Source of the DNA: a virus
Length of the DNA stretch: 25,787 bases
Virus record (IMG/VR): IMGVR_UViG_3300005511_000070
Coordinates: 1 to 25,787 of that record
Direction: 5' to 3' (one strand)
Shown: positions 13,314 through 21,421 of the stretch, piece after piece
How positions within the stretch are numbered: the first letter of the stretch is position 1
Layout of the letters: every line of letters begins with the position of its first letter
Program-made: the position numbers and the translations under genes
Notes under the pieces: model-generated
Told to the model about the DNA's origin: nothing
Databases searched by the model: none
The model's input: the letters and a program-made list of their open reading frames with translations, nothing else

Positions 13314-13841
13314 ATGGCAGCAGCAGCGACAGTCGGCGACAACAGTAAGGCGGACCGCGAACGGCGCGTCTCCTTCTCCTATTATCACCGGAAGGACAGG
13401 GAGCTTGCGGCGAAGATCCGCGAGCTCAATGAGCAGAAGAAGTCGAACCGGCAGAACGCCAAGGCAGCAGGCTTCCCCTCGCAGAAGCTGGACCACTATC
13501 TCAAATCCTTCCAGGCGGAAGACCAGCAGAAGCCGGTCGACAAGCACCGGTCCGAGCGCGAGAACCTGATCTGGCTCGGTCTCATCCATGAAGACCCACA
13601 AGGCGATCTTCTCGCCGACCGCGCTTCCAAGGAGCAGCTGATCGCCGCCCAGGGCTTCCATGCAGGCGTCAACGGTCTTGACCGTGTCTCGAAATATGCC
13701 GCCGGCAGCACCGAGGATAAGGCGTGGCTCGAGTCCTACGATGCCGGACGAAAAGAATACGACACCGTCATCCCCGACATCATGGCCCGCATCAACGCGG
13801 AAGCCGACAAGGAAGCGCCTCCCGAGGGCGAAGACGACTGA
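13314..13841 (+). CDS. hypothetical early phage protein
   Basis: A 175-residue soluble protein with a basic, helical first half ('YYHRKDRELAAKIRELNEQKKSNRQNAKAAGFP' pattern near 20-55), a middle segment with acidic patches and a C-terminal acidic tail (PPEGEDD). A small-domain nucleic-acid role is possible. Starts GTG 13305, ATG 13308 and ATG 13314 are all in frame; 13314 has GGAAGG eight bases upstream and is preferred. The gene ends at a double hairpin, making it the last of the first rightward gene block. Confidence 0.72.
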   Translation: MAAAATVGDNSKADRERRVSFSYYHRKDRELAAKIRELNEQKKSNRQNAKAAGFPSQKLDHYLKSFQAEDQQKPVDKHRSERENLIWLGLIHEDPQGDLLADRASKEQLIAAQGFHAGVNGLDRVSKYAAGSTEDKAWLESYDAGRKEYDTVIPDIMARINAEADKEAPPEGEDD

Positions 13842-13854
13842 CCAGTTCCTCCCA

Positions 13855-13887
13855 GGCGGCTCGCTGTCCTCCCAGAGCTGAGCCGCC
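13855..13887. repeat. inverted repeat after the early-gene block
   Basis: GGCGGCTC (13855-13862) pairs perfectly with GAGCCGCC (13880-13887) across a 17-base loop. It lies immediately before the T-rich hairpin at 13895 and may help stop or protect the transcript. Confidence 0.5.
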
Positions 13888-13894
13888 CACCTAA

Positions 13895-13919
13895 GCCACG
13901 CGAATGTGGCCTTTCTTTT
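13895..13919 (+). terminator. likely intrinsic terminator
   Basis: GCCAC (13895-13899), loop GCGAAT, GTGGC (13906-13910), followed by CTTTCTTTT (13911-13919). The stem is short, but the T-rich tail fits a rho-independent terminator reading rightward, between the early block and the RuvC-like gene. Downstream replication genes would then need read-through, antitermination or their own promoter. Confidence 0.6.
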
Positions 13920-13940
13920 CCAACGCCTACGGAGGTTACC

Positions 13941-14564
13941 GTGATTGTAATGGGCTTAGACCTTGCCACCCGCAGCGGTTGGGCTGTACGCGACAGCGCG
14001 AGACATCGGTCCTCGATCCTCTGCGGCACCTTCACCGTCAAGGATTATGACTGGGAAGAAAAGTACGCGATTGCGGCCAATCTCTTCTATCGCCTCGTGA
14101 AGGAGCACAAGCCCGACTTCGTCGCGATCGAGCGCCCCGAGCATGGTGTTCGCCAGTTCAAGAAGAAGGGCAAAGCCGACCTCACCGGGCAGGAGGAGAC
14201 AATCTCCACCATCAACCCGGCCGCCCTGCAGCTTACCGGCATCGCCGGCGCCTGCATCGCCATTTGCCAGATCCGCGGCATCCCGTACGGCACCATTGCC
14301 GCCGTATCGTGGCGTCCCGTCTACTTCGGCAAAGGCGTCAAGCCGGCTGAAGGCAAGGACTGGAAAGACCTCGCCATCGAATATGCCGAGCGCGAGCACA
14401 TCGCTCTGCCATCCACCAAGGCTGAACAGCGTGACGCGGCCGAGGCGATCGGCGTCTGCACTTGCTGGGCTCAATGCGCCATCCCTGAGATCAAATGGAT
14501 GCAGGAGCGGTTCATGGAACTGCGCACCGGTGCGTTCGATGCAAAGCGGAAGGCTGCAGCATGA
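13941..14564 (+). CDS. RuvC-like Holliday junction resolvase
   Basis: A 207-residue RNase H-fold nuclease. Acidic catalytic candidates are Asp7 ('MGLDLATRSG'), Glu64 ('VAIERPEHG') and Asp165 ('EQRDAAEAIG'), in the order and spacing of RuvC; the second C-terminal acid is probably Glu168. Phage RuvC-like enzymes cut four-way junctions made by recombination or replication. Its start is GTG 13941, with GGAGG five bases upstream; ATG 13950 is a less likely option. It begins a second block after the terminator and overlaps the helicase gene by ATGA. Confidence 0.87.
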   Translation: MIVMGLDLATRSGWAVRDSARHRSSILCGTFTVKDYDWEEKYAIAANLFYRLVKEHKPDFVAIERPEHGVRQFKKKGKADLTGQEETISTINPAALQLTGIAGACIAICQIRGIPYGTIAAVSWRPVYFGKGVKPAEGKDWKDLAIEYAEREHIALPSTKAEQRDAAEAIGVCTCWAQCAIPEIKWMQERFMELRTGAFDAKRKAAA

Positions 14565-15943
14565 ACGCCTATGATGCATTCCTCGCCCGAAAGCAGATCA
14601 CAGACCCGTCGACCGGCATCACGCGGCGTCTCGTGCTACCCGAGTACCTCAAGCCTCACCAGACCGACATCACTGCATGGGCGCTTCGTCGCGGCCGATC
14701 GGCGATCTTCGCCGGCACAGGGCTTGGCAAGACGCTTATGGAGCTCGTCTGGGCCAAGGAGGTAGCGCAGGAGACGCGCCGGCCGGTTCTGATCCTGGCA
14801 CCTCTCGCCGTCAGCCATCAGCACGTTCGCGAAGGCAACAAGTTCGGCATATCGGCCACGGTTGTTTCGTCTCCTTCGAACGAGACGATCGATATCACCA
14901 ACTATCAGAAGTTCGATCGGTTTGATCTTTCAGAGTTTGGCGGGGTCGCTCTCGATGAAAGCTCGATCCTCAAGAACACCGATGGCAAATACCGAAACCA
15001 ACTGATCGAGGAGTGCGCGTCGGTCCCGTTCCGCCTCGCTGCGACTGCTACACCCGCACCGAACGATTTCATGGAGCTCGGCAACCACGCTGAATTCCTG
15101 GGCGTCATGTCCTACACCGACATGCTCTCGACTTTCTTCACCCATGACGGCGGCGATACGCAGAAGTGGCGACTGAAAGGCCACGCCGAGTCCGAGTTCT
15201 GGAAGTGGATGGCATCGTGGGCCGTCATGCTTCGTATGCCTTCCGATCTCGGCTACGACAATACTGGCTACGACCTGCCGCCGCTTCGCTATCACCAGCA
15301 TACAGTCAGTGTTGACTACGCCCCGAGCATGGACACTGGCCTGTTGTTCCCGATGGAAGCCAGGACGATGCAGGAGCGTATAGCGGCGCGGCGCGATAGC
15401 GTCGAGGAGCGCGTCGATCTCGCTGCATCATTGACGCCGGCAGGTAAGCCTTTCGTATGGTGGTGCAACCTCAATAGCGAGGCAGAAGCCCTCACCAAGG
15501 CAATCCCCGGCGCGGTCAATCTCCACGGCGGTCTCAAGGATAGCGAGAAAGAGCGCATCCTCCTCGATTTCAGCGATGGCAAGATCGAGAAGCTGATCAC
15601 TAAGGCATCACTGGCCGGGTTCGGCATGAACTGGCAGCACTGCGCCGATACCGGCTTCGTTGGCCTCAATGACAGCTATGAGCAGCTGTATCAGGCTGTC
15701 CGCCGCTTCTGGCGCTTCGGCCAGACCAAGCCTGTCAACGCCCATATCATCGCATCCGAAATGGAAGGCGCCACCGTCGCCAACATTCGCCGCAAGGACC
15801 ACGACGCCGAGCGGATGGCCGCCGCGATGGTGATGCACATGGCCGACCTGTCGAGCCAAGAGGTCCGCGGCATGATCCGCGACCGACCTGACTACGATCC
15901 TCAAATTCCGTTGCGCCTGCCAGAATTTCTGGAGGCGGCGTGA
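14561..15943 (+). CDS. SNF2-type superfamily 2 DNA helicase
   Basis: A 460-residue SF2 helicase/translocase. Motifs seen: 'LKPHQ' (30-34), Walker A 'GTGLGKT' (52-58), Walker B 'LDESS' (131-135), motif III 'ATATP' (161-165) and, in the C-terminal domain, 'LHGGLKDSEKERIL' and the arginine-finger motif 'QAVRRFWRFGQ'. It would use ATP to move on DNA and remodel replication forks or bound proteins. ATG 14561 overlaps the RuvC-like stop. Phages with a helicase of this type often carry it next to a methyltransferase and DnaB, as here. Confidence 0.9.
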   Translation: MNAYDAFLARKQITDPSTGITRRLVLPEYLKPHQTDITAWALRRGRSAIFAGTGLGKTLMELVWAKEVAQETRRPVLILAPLAVSHQHVREGNKFGISATVVSSPSNETIDITNYQKFDRFDLSEFGGVALDESSILKNTDGKYRNQLIEECASVPFRLAATATPAPNDFMELGNHAEFLGVMSYTDMLSTFFTHDGGDTQKWRLKGHAESEFWKWMASWAVMLRMPSDLGYDNTGYDLPPLRYHQHTVSVDYAPSMDTGLLFPMEARTMQERIAARRDSVEERVDLAASLTPAGKPFVWWCNLNSEAEALTKAIPGAVNLHGGLKDSEKERILLDFSDGKIEKLITKASLAGFGMNWQHCADTGFVGLNDSYEQLYQAVRRFWRFGQTKPVNAHIIASEMEGATVANIRRKDHDAERMAAAMVMHMADLSSQEVRGMIRDRPDYDPQIPLRLPEFLEAA

Positions 15944-17265
15944 TGAGCGATGAAAAGCGGGCGCACAAGAACGCCATGGCAAGAGCTAGATATGCGGCAA
16001 ATCCGGACGCTCGCCGCGAAGGCAACCGGCGCAGCCTTATCAAGCAGAGATACGGCATCACCGTGGAAGGCAAGGCAACAATCCTGTCAATGCAGGGCGG
16101 CAAGTGTGCGATCTGCCAGACATCTAAACCCGCGACGTCAAGCGGGTGGCACGTCGATCACTGTCACGAGACCGGGAACATTCGCGGCGTCCTGTGCCAG
16201 CACTGCAACAACATGCTCGGCATGGCTAAGGACAAAACAGAGATTTTAGAGACAGCCATCAAATATCTTGGAAGGAAACGATCGGTGATATCGGACATCA
16301 AGTGCGTCAACCAAGTCGTGACGGACAGATATGCAATCTATGAAGGCGACTCCATTGAGTTGATCCGAGCGATACCGACCAACAGCATTCACTTTGGTAT
16401 CCATTCTCCTCCCTTTGAGGGGCTTTATAAATTCTCCAACTCGGACCGAGACATCTCTAACAATGAGAAGGATGGGTTTTGGGCGCATTACCAGTTCCTC
16501 ATTCAGGAACTGCTCAGGGTTACCATGCCCGGCAGAATTTGCAGCGTCCACTGCATGCAGTTGCCGACCAGCAAGATACGCCACGGCCACATCGGCATGC
16601 GCGACTTTCGCGGCGAGGTCGTCAGAGCCTACGAGGACGCCGGTTGGATATTCCATTCCGAGGTCTGCATCTGGAAAGACCCGGTAGTCGCGCAGCAGCG
16701 CACCAAGTCGATAAGGCTGCTACACAAGCAGATCACCAAAGACAGCACCATCAGCGGGCAGGGGCTCGCCGATTACATGCTCATGTTCCGCAAGCCAGGT
16801 GATAATCCCGAGCCGGTCGACGGCATGTTCGACCGCTACGTCGGCTATGGCAACGAGCCTGCTAGCGTAGACAGCCGCATCGCATCGGGAAAATCGTCCG
16901 CTGACGCTGAAAAGTGGTTCTCGATCGAGGTTTGGCAGCGTTACGCCTCTCCGGTCTGGATGGACATCAACCAGACCAGAACCCTGCAGTATCGCGCTGG
17001 CCGAGACGAAAAAGACGAGCAGCATATTTCCCCGCTACAATTGGATGTGATCGAACGATGCATCGAACTTTGGAGCAACCCGGGTGACGTGGTGCTCACG
17101 CCGTTCCTCGGTATCGGAAGCGAGGTCTACGGCGCGGTGGCTGCTGGCCGCAAGGGTATAGGTTTCGAGCTTAAGCCGTCCTACTTCCGCCAGGCTGTAC
17201 GCAACATTGCGGAGCTAGATGAGGCAAAGACCGTCAACCTGTTTGCGATGGATGGTGCAGCATGA
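15943..17265 (+). CDS. endonuclease VII-like domain fused to a DNA methyltransferase
   Basis: A 440-residue protein joining two enzymes. Residues 35-110 match recombination endonuclease VII: Cys55/Cys58, 'HVDHCHETGNIRG' (His70-Gly82) and Cys85/Cys88, giving a zinc-bound beta-beta-alpha-metal nuclease. Residues 115-440 form a beta-class amino-methyltransferase: motif IV 'HSPPFEG' (154-160) precedes motif I 'TPFLGIGSEVYGA' (about 386-398), with 'GIGFEL' after it. It would methylate adenine or cytosine amino groups using S-adenosylmethionine. An internal GTG with GGAAGGA upstream (16285) starts 'VISDIK', the likely ancestral methyltransferase start. Start ATG 15943 has GGAGG seven bases upstream. 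Confidence 0.85.
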   Translation: MSDEKRAHKNAMARARYAANPDARREGNRRSLIKQRYGITVEGKATILSMQGGKCAICQTSKPATSSGWHVDHCHETGNIRGVLCQHCNNMLGMAKDKTEILETAIKYLGRKRSVISDIKCVNQVVTDRYAIYEGDSIELIRAIPTNSIHFGIHSPPFEGLYKFSNSDRDISNNEKDGFWAHYQFLIQELLRVTMPGRICSVHCMQLPTSKIRHGHIGMRDFRGEVVRAYEDAGWIFHSEVCIWKDPVVAQQRTKSIRLLHKQITKDSTISGQGLADYMLMFRKPGDNPEPVDGMFDRYVGYGNEPASVDSRIASGKSSADAEKWFSIEVWQRYASPVWMDINQTRTLQYRAGRDEKDEQHISPLQLDVIERCIELWSNPGDVVLTPFLGIGSEVYGAVAAGRKGIGFELKPSYFRQAVRNIAELDEAKTVNLFAMDGAA

Positions 17266-18773
17266 ACGCTCATCCATCCGATCTCCACAAGCGCAAGCAG
17301 GACGAGTTCACCGAAGAGGAGCGCGCGCTTCACTTCGGCCACGCAGAGGAAGTGCAGGAGGTTCCCTGTAACATCCTCGCAGAGCAGGCGCTGCTCGGCG
17401 CCATCCTCATGAATAACGAGGCGCTCGACGCTCTACGCGTACCGATCGAGCCGGACCACTTTTATGAGCCGGTCCACCGCCAGATATTCGATGCAGCTGT
17501 TGACCTCCGTCGCGCCGGCAGGGTGGCAAATCCTGTCACCGTCAAGAACTTCGTCAACGATGGCATGGTGGGCGATCTCACCATGGCCCAATACCTCGCC
17601 AAGCTCGTACAGGCGGCCGTCAGCGTACTGAACGCGCCGGACTATGCCCGCGCCATCATTGAGACAGCTGCGCGCCGTGCCTGCCTCACTCTCAGCCAGA
17701 AGATGGAGCAGACGGCCTATTCCAAAGAGCTCGACATCATGGACGAGTTCGACGCTCTGCGGGCGAAGTTCGAAGCTGTAAGCCGTGCGCTGAGTGGTGA
17801 GGAGAAGACAAAGACGCTGGCTCAGGCGTCGAAGCGCTCGCTTGCGTCGACCGCGCTGGCCTACCAGGGCAAAGGCCTGTCAGGCGTCGACTATGGCGTT
17901 CCCTTCCTGATGCAGATGATCGGCCCGCTGTTGCCGGGCCAAGAGGTCATCATCGGCGGCATGACCAAGCACGGCAAGTCTTCGCTGATCGAGCAGATGG
18001 TTGCCGGCGCCGCGATCAACGGACACCCGGTCTGGATCAACTCCGGTGAAATGAAGGATGAGGAGCTCGCCCGCCGAGCGCTTGCCCGTCTCACCGATAT
18101 CAAAGCCTGGCAGCAGGTTCGCGGAAAAGTCAGCGACCATGATTACGAGAGGCTTGAGACAGCGCGCCGCAATGCCGAAACCTGGCAGGATCGGGTATTC
18201 ATCCGCGATGACACGATGACGCTCCGGCAGATCGATCGCGACCTTGCCGACTTCTCCAAACGCAATCCTGGCGGCATGGCTGTCGTCGACCACGTCGGCC
18301 TCGTTGAAAAAGACAGCACCCACGCCAGGACGAACGACGCCGAGTTCTCCTCGATCGTCACCCGCAAGCTGAAGGTCTTCGCCGGGAACTACAAGCTCCC
18401 GATCGTCGCGGCAGCGCAGCTCAAGAAGAACATCTTCGAAATCACCGATCGGACCATCAACCGCAAGACCTTCATGAAGGTGATCGGCCGGCGCCCGAAG
18501 GCTGCCGACTTGTTCGGTTCCTGCGAGAAGGACGCGGACCACGTCATCACGCCGTTCCGTGCGGAGGCCGTCATGGATGAAAACGAGCCCGCCGAGATCG
18601 ATGACCTCCACGTCGTATGGGAAGAGGTTATGGGCGACGTGCGCAACAAGGCAGAGATTGTGCTCGCCCTGTCGCGTCACACCCGCTGGCCGCAACGCAA
18701 GTCCGTCGGATGGGACGGGCCGCGAACCATGTTCACCGATCTTCACCAAAACCAGCAAGGGAGCTTCCTGTGA
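17262..18773 (+). CDS. dnaB: replicative DNA helicase (DnaB-like)
   Basis: A 503-residue hexameric fork helicase. An N-terminal primase-interaction domain (about 35-150, 'ILAEQALLGAILMNN') leads by a linker to a RecA-fold motor: Walker A 'GGMTKHGKSS' (232-241, Lys239), Walker B-like 'AVVDHVGLV' (340-348) and 'VAAAQLKK' with the sensor Gln. It unwinds DNA 5' to 3' at the phage fork. The length is somewhat above the bacterial enzyme, with extra sequence near 420-480. It overlaps the previous gene by ATGA. No phage primase is recognised in the window, so the host primase may be recruited. Confidence 0.93.
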   Translation: MNAHPSDLHKRKQDEFTEEERALHFGHAEEVQEVPCNILAEQALLGAILMNNEALDALRVPIEPDHFYEPVHRQIFDAAVDLRRAGRVANPVTVKNFVNDGMVGDLTMAQYLAKLVQAAVSVLNAPDYARAIIETAARRACLTLSQKMEQTAYSKELDIMDEFDALRAKFEAVSRALSGEEKTKTLAQASKRSLASTALAYQGKGLSGVDYGVPFLMQMIGPLLPGQEVIIGGMTKHGKSSLIEQMVAGAAINGHPVWINSGEMKDEELARRALARLTDIKAWQQVRGKVSDHDYERLETARRNAETWQDRVFIRDDTMTLRQIDRDLADFSKRNPGGMAVVDHVGLVEKDSTHARTNDAEFSSIVTRKLKVFAGNYKLPIVAAAQLKKNIFEITDRTINRKTFMKVIGRRPKAADLFGSCEKDADHVITPFRAEAVMDENEPAEIDDLHVVWEEVMGDVRNKAEIVLALSRHTRWPQRKSVGWDGPRTMFTDLHQNQQGSFL

Positions 18774-19072
18774 ACCACTGTGGCTTCGGCACCCTAAAGC
18801 GCCCAACCGGCTTCATCGCCTGGATAAGATTATATCACCACGGCGAGAACCGCACCCTCCGCCACGGCCGGGACGACATCATCTTCCCGTCGGAAGCCGA
18901 AGCAGAGGCCGCGGCAAAGAACGAGTTCCTCCGCCAGATGAACAGCCCGATCGTATCCGAGGCGATCACCGGCCCGACCAGCAAGAAGGCGCTCGCCAAG
19001 GCTCAGGCTCATAAGCTCTTCCGAGGAGGAGGCAAGGTGATCGAAGTTGAAAGCAAGGGAAAAGCAGCATGA
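18770..19072 (+). CDS. hypothetical protein between dnaB and the GcrA-like gene
   Basis: A 100-residue protein, family not recognised. The first 30 residues are strand-like with aromatic positions ('GFIAWIRLYHHGENR'). The middle is an alanine/glutamate helix ('SEAEAEAAAKNEFLRQM'), and the C-terminus is lysine-rich. GTG 18770 with GGGAG seven bases upstream overlaps the dnaB stop (GTGA); a longer reading lies inside dnaB. It might be a small replication or DNA-binding cofactor, not shown by motif. Confidence 0.68.
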   Translation: MNHCGFGTLKRPTGFIAWIRLYHHGENRTLRHGRDDIIFPSEAEAEAAAKNEFLRQMNSPIVSEAITGPTSKKALAKAQAHKLFRGGGKVIEVESKGKAA

Positions 19073-19536
19073 ACGCCATCGTCAGACAAAACCTCTCGGA
19101 AGCATCCGAGCTTTGGAAATCCGGCAAATCGATAACCGAGATTGCCAACATGTATGGCGTCAGCCGTCAGTCGATCGCGGGCTTCATGAACCGCAACCGT
19201 GGACTCTTCCCGAAGAGGAAAGGAGGCCTGACGGTCGAGAGCTACAGCAACGGCGCTCCGGCTCGATCGTCCCGCCGCGTGAATATCCAGCGCGTCAGGC
19301 GGGCGAAGAAAGAAGCCGTGCAAGGCATGAACCAGGGAGACGAGCGGATCGAGTTCTACCCGACCGCCTACGATAACGAGCGCAAGCTGAAGGCTAAGAC
19401 GTTTCTGGAGATCGGCCAACACGAATGCCGCTGGCCGCTAATGGATGGGCAGGAGATCAAGTTCTGCTCTGCGGCGACCGAGGCCACCTATTGCACCCAC
19501 CACAGCCGCCGGGCCTACCGTGTGAGGTTCGAATGA
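19069..19536 (+). CDS. GcrA-family cell-cycle regulator homologue
   Basis: A 155-residue protein with a GcrA layout: N-terminal helix-turn-helix ('ASELWKSGKSITEIANMYGVSRQSIAGFM', about 11-40), a basic linker (50-90) and a C-terminal 'IGQHECRWPL ... FCSAATEATYCTHHSRRAY' segment with Cys120, Cys133, Cys142 and His144/145 as metal-ligand candidates. GcrA, known from Caulobacter and relatives, activates sigma-70 promoters near methylated GANTC sites. A phage copy may redirect this system or drive later phage promoters. The starting ATG overlaps the previous stop. Confidence 0.88.
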   Translation: MNAIVRQNLSEASELWKSGKSITEIANMYGVSRQSIAGFMNRNRGLFPKRKGGLTVESYSNGAPARSSRRVNIQRVRRAKKEAVQGMNQGDERIEFYPTAYDNERKLKAKTFLEIGQHECRWPLMDGQEIKFCSAATEATYCTHHSRRAYRVRFE

Positions 19537-19736
19537 ACGCCGTATCCATTTCCCCTCGCGAGAAAGAAGTCCTCACGCTGGTAGCCGACGGCAAGACCTC
19601 GGCGGAGATCGCGGCCGTTCTCGGTATCTCCTATCACACGGCCAGCGGCATCAAAGAGCGGCTGAAGGTCAAGTTCGAGGTCTACAAGGAGACGGCCCTC
19701 ATCGCTGCCGCGTTCAGGAGAGGGGTGCTGTCGTGA
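19533..19736 (+). CDS. stand-alone LuxR-type helix-turn-helix protein
   Basis: A 67-residue protein that is essentially one GerE/LuxR DNA-binding domain: 'ISPREKEVLTLVADGKTSAEIAAVLGISYHTASGIKERLKVKF' spans residues 5-48. No receiver or autoinducer domain is attached, so it would act as a constitutive DNA-binding protein. The ATG overlaps the GcrA-like stop (ATGA); the longer in-frame reading is rejected because it lies inside that gene. With the GcrA-like gene it forms a regulator pair at the end of the early-right operon. Confidence 0.87.
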   Translation: MNAVSISPREKEVLTLVADGKTSAEIAAVLGISYHTASGIKERLKVKFEVYKETALIAAAFRRGVLS

Positions 19737-20203
19737 CGCCAATGTCCGATCATCCCGAGGCACTCGCGATATTCGCTGAATACGGCATCGCTGTCGTGCC
19801 GGCGCATGTCATGCCCTCGATCGGACAGACAAGAGCAATAGCCACGCTGGACCGCATCAGAAAGCGCCATGGAGAGGCGCACGCTCGCTTCGTCGTCATG
19901 ACGCTATCAGAGACCGCAAACAACAAGGCGTTCATTGACGAGACGTCTCTGTGGGTTGTGAGCGACATGGCCCGAGCTGCGGCAAAGAACTTCCCCGAAC
20001 TGGTCGATAACAATGTCTCCGCATGGTTCGACTTCTTCGACAAAATCCCGCTGGGCTATCTACAATACTGGGCTTTCGACCTGGATGGAGTGGTCTCCAA
20101 ACGACATGCCCTTGGGGGGATGATATACGAGAGGATGCGGCGGCGCTTCGGAGCGCTGGCGGTCCAGCCCGATCTTCTGGACGACCGACGAGGAGCAGCA
20201 TGA
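19733..20203 (+). CDS. hypothetical phage protein
   Basis: A 156-residue protein not recognised. It is mostly helical, with a core of 'FVVMTLSETANNKAFIDETSLWVVSDMARAAAKNFPELV' (about 53-92) and a distinct 'IPLGYLQYWAFDLDG' stretch near 104-118. It has a GTG start at 19733 that overlaps the LuxR-type stop; ATG 19742 is the alternative. Co-translated with both neighbours. Length and composition suggest a soluble single-domain protein. Confidence 0.75.
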   Translation: MTPMSDHPEALAIFAEYGIAVVPAHVMPSIGQTRAIATLDRIRKRHGEAHARFVVMTLSETANNKAFIDETSLWVVSDMARAAAKNFPELVDNNVSAWFDFFDKIPLGYLQYWAFDLDGVVSKRHALGGMIYERMRRRFGALAVQPDLLDDRRGAA

Positions 20204-20946
20204 ACAAGGAAGAAATCATAGATCTCTTCATCAAGGGTGCAACGATCGAGAAGCGCTTGCCGGCAGAGTTCGCAAGGCCCGAGCCGCTTCGAGCCCAGCA
20301 CATCCCGTACTATCACACCGCAGAAGACATGCGCGGCTGGTTCTCGGTGAACGGGCGGACCCGGAGCGAACGTATCGCCAACCGGAAGAAGACCGGGGAC
20401 CAGCAGGAGGACGGCGATCTTGGCCGCTACATCGAAGAGCGCATGGCGATGTGGGACCCAGACCACCAGAAGCTTGAGGCGACCGACGTCAGCGACTGGG
20501 AACGCCGCCTAAGCCTCATCGCCATGGTCAGCGTCGAGAAGAACCGGCGCGCTCTGTGGGCGTGGGCAAGGGCCAAGGCCGGCGGGAAACCATTCACCAA
20601 GTGGTGCAAGTCAGAAGGCATTCACGAAATGACCGGACAACGCAGAAAAGACAAGGCGATAAAAGAATTGGCTCATCTGTTGCGCGAGCCGTCGCAGCAT
20701 AGTCAAAACGGCGAAATTGCTGTGTTGCCTCTACCCCCTGTTTTTTGGCATGTTTCAGATAACATCGCAGCCGACGCGCCGATTGACGAGCGCACCGCCT
20801 ACAGGGAGCCGGATGCGAAGCCGATGGCAGAGTTCTTCGACAGCGAGTTGACCAACTTCGACTGGGCCATCAAACAGAACGAAAAGCGCAAGGCGCGCGA
20901 GGCCAAACGCCGCGAGGAAGAGGCCAAGAAGCGCCAGGCCGCATAG
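20200..20946 (+). CDS. conserved phage protein, possibly DUF6362-like
   Basis: A 248-residue protein. The N-terminal half has 'IEKRLPAEFARPEPLRAQHIPYYHTAEDM' (about 16-45), the middle 'WERRLSLIAMVSVEKNRRALWAWARAKAGGKPFTKWC' (about 103-140) resembles a helical DNA-binding domain, and the last 40 residues are a charged helix rich in Lys, Arg and Glu. Similar proteins occur in rhizobial phages next to the packaging block. Start ATG 20200 overlaps the previous stop; the longer in-frame reading is rejected. It ends the early-right operon; its function, such as late regulation, is unproven. Confidence 0.65.
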   Translation: MNKEEIIDLFIKGATIEKRLPAEFARPEPLRAQHIPYYHTAEDMRGWFSVNGRTRSERIANRKKTGDQQEDGDLGRYIEERMAMWDPDHQKLEATDVSDWERRLSLIAMVSVEKNRRALWAWARAKAGGKPFTKWCKSEGIHEMTGQRRKDKAIKELAHLLREPSQHSQNGEIAVLPLPPVFWHVSDNIAADAPIDERTAYREPDAKPMAEFFDSELTNFDWAIKQNEKRKAREAKRREEEAKKRQAA

Positions 20947-20972
20947 ATAGGGAAGAGGTGACATCTATCCGC

Positions 20973-21030
20973 CTCTGCTACTGCAGAGCTTCCCGACCCC
21001 ACACAGCCCGCCCGGTTCGCCGAGGCGGGC
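20973..21030 (+). terminator. hairpins in the gap before the late genes
   Basis: The 105-base gap at 20947-21051 holds CTCTGC-TACT-GCAGAG (20973-20988) and GCCCGCC-N11-GGCGGGC (21006-21012 with 21024-21030), followed by TTCGCATTT. The second is a strong seven-base GC stem with a T-rich tail of moderate quality and may be a terminator or partial terminator between early-right genes and the mini-gene cluster. No strong promoter was recognised here. Confidence 0.5.
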
Positions 21031-21051
21031 TTCGCATTTCAGGAGAGCGAG

Positions 21052-21201
21052 ATGACTGACATTGAGGTCGCGCGCAAGGCCGCAGCCGAGGCGCAAGTGA
21101 GCCCAACGGTCAAGAAGATGATCCTCCCCGGTGATTTCGATGCGTGGCCGAACGTGCAGGGCGCTCTCAATGCCGTCCGTATGGTCCGCCAAGCTGCATG
21201 A
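21052..21201 (+). CDS. 49-residue hypothetical protein
   Basis: A short soluble protein beginning MTDIEVARKA and ending MVRQAA. Residues 5-22 are an Ala/Glu/Lys-rich helix, then 'LPGDFDAWPNVQGALNAVRM' forms a second helical part. AGGAG lies six bases before the ATG. Its TGA overlaps the next start (ATGA). It opens a chain of mini-genes just ahead of terS. Family unknown. Confidence 0.6.
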   Translation: MTDIEVARKAAAEAQVSPTVKKMILPGDFDAWPNVQGALNAVRMVRQAA

Positions 21202-21275
21202 CCACAGACGCCTTCATCACTCTCCTCATCGTCATCCTGGTATCTGGATGGCTCTCACTGTGGATCGTCCCATGA
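21198..21275 (+). CDS. 25-residue membrane peptide
   Basis: The product starts MTTDAFITLL and is one hydrophobic segment (residues 6-24, ending WIVP). Both ends share ATGA overlaps with the flanking genes, so translational coupling is likely even though no independent ribosome site is seen. Too short for family assignment; a single-pass inner-membrane peptide is the plain reading. Confidence 0.5.
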   Translation: MTTDAFITLLIVILVSGWLSLWIVP

Positions 21276-21409
21276 CGCGCAAAGAACGCTCGACAATCAC
21301 GATCATGATCACGGTCGCCGCTATCGCCTTCGGGATCGCCGGGCTCGCGTCACTTGCGGGGTGTGGGCATTACGAACCGCCAGGTCGCGATCTGTGGCGG
21401 GCGCTATAA
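21272..21409 (+). CDS. 45-residue lipoprotein
   Basis: The product has a positively charged start (MTRKERS), a hydrophobic core (residues 8-27) and a lipobox LAGC with Cys31, then 14 residues ending in LWRAL with a Pro-Pro pair. This fits a signal-peptidase II lipoprotein whose mature part is only 15 residues. Rz1-type spanin subunits and entericidin-like peptides are comparable in size, but there is no Rz partner here. The ATG overlaps the previous stop. Confidence 0.62.
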   Translation: MTRKERSTITIMITVAAIAFGIAGLASLAGCGHYEPPGRDLWRAL

Positions 21410-21421
21410 AGGAGACCTGAC

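Noticed and set aside
17880-18806. 308-codon minus-strand frame within dnaB
   Set aside because: It lies antisense to the dnaB motor domain with no ribosome site or family match.
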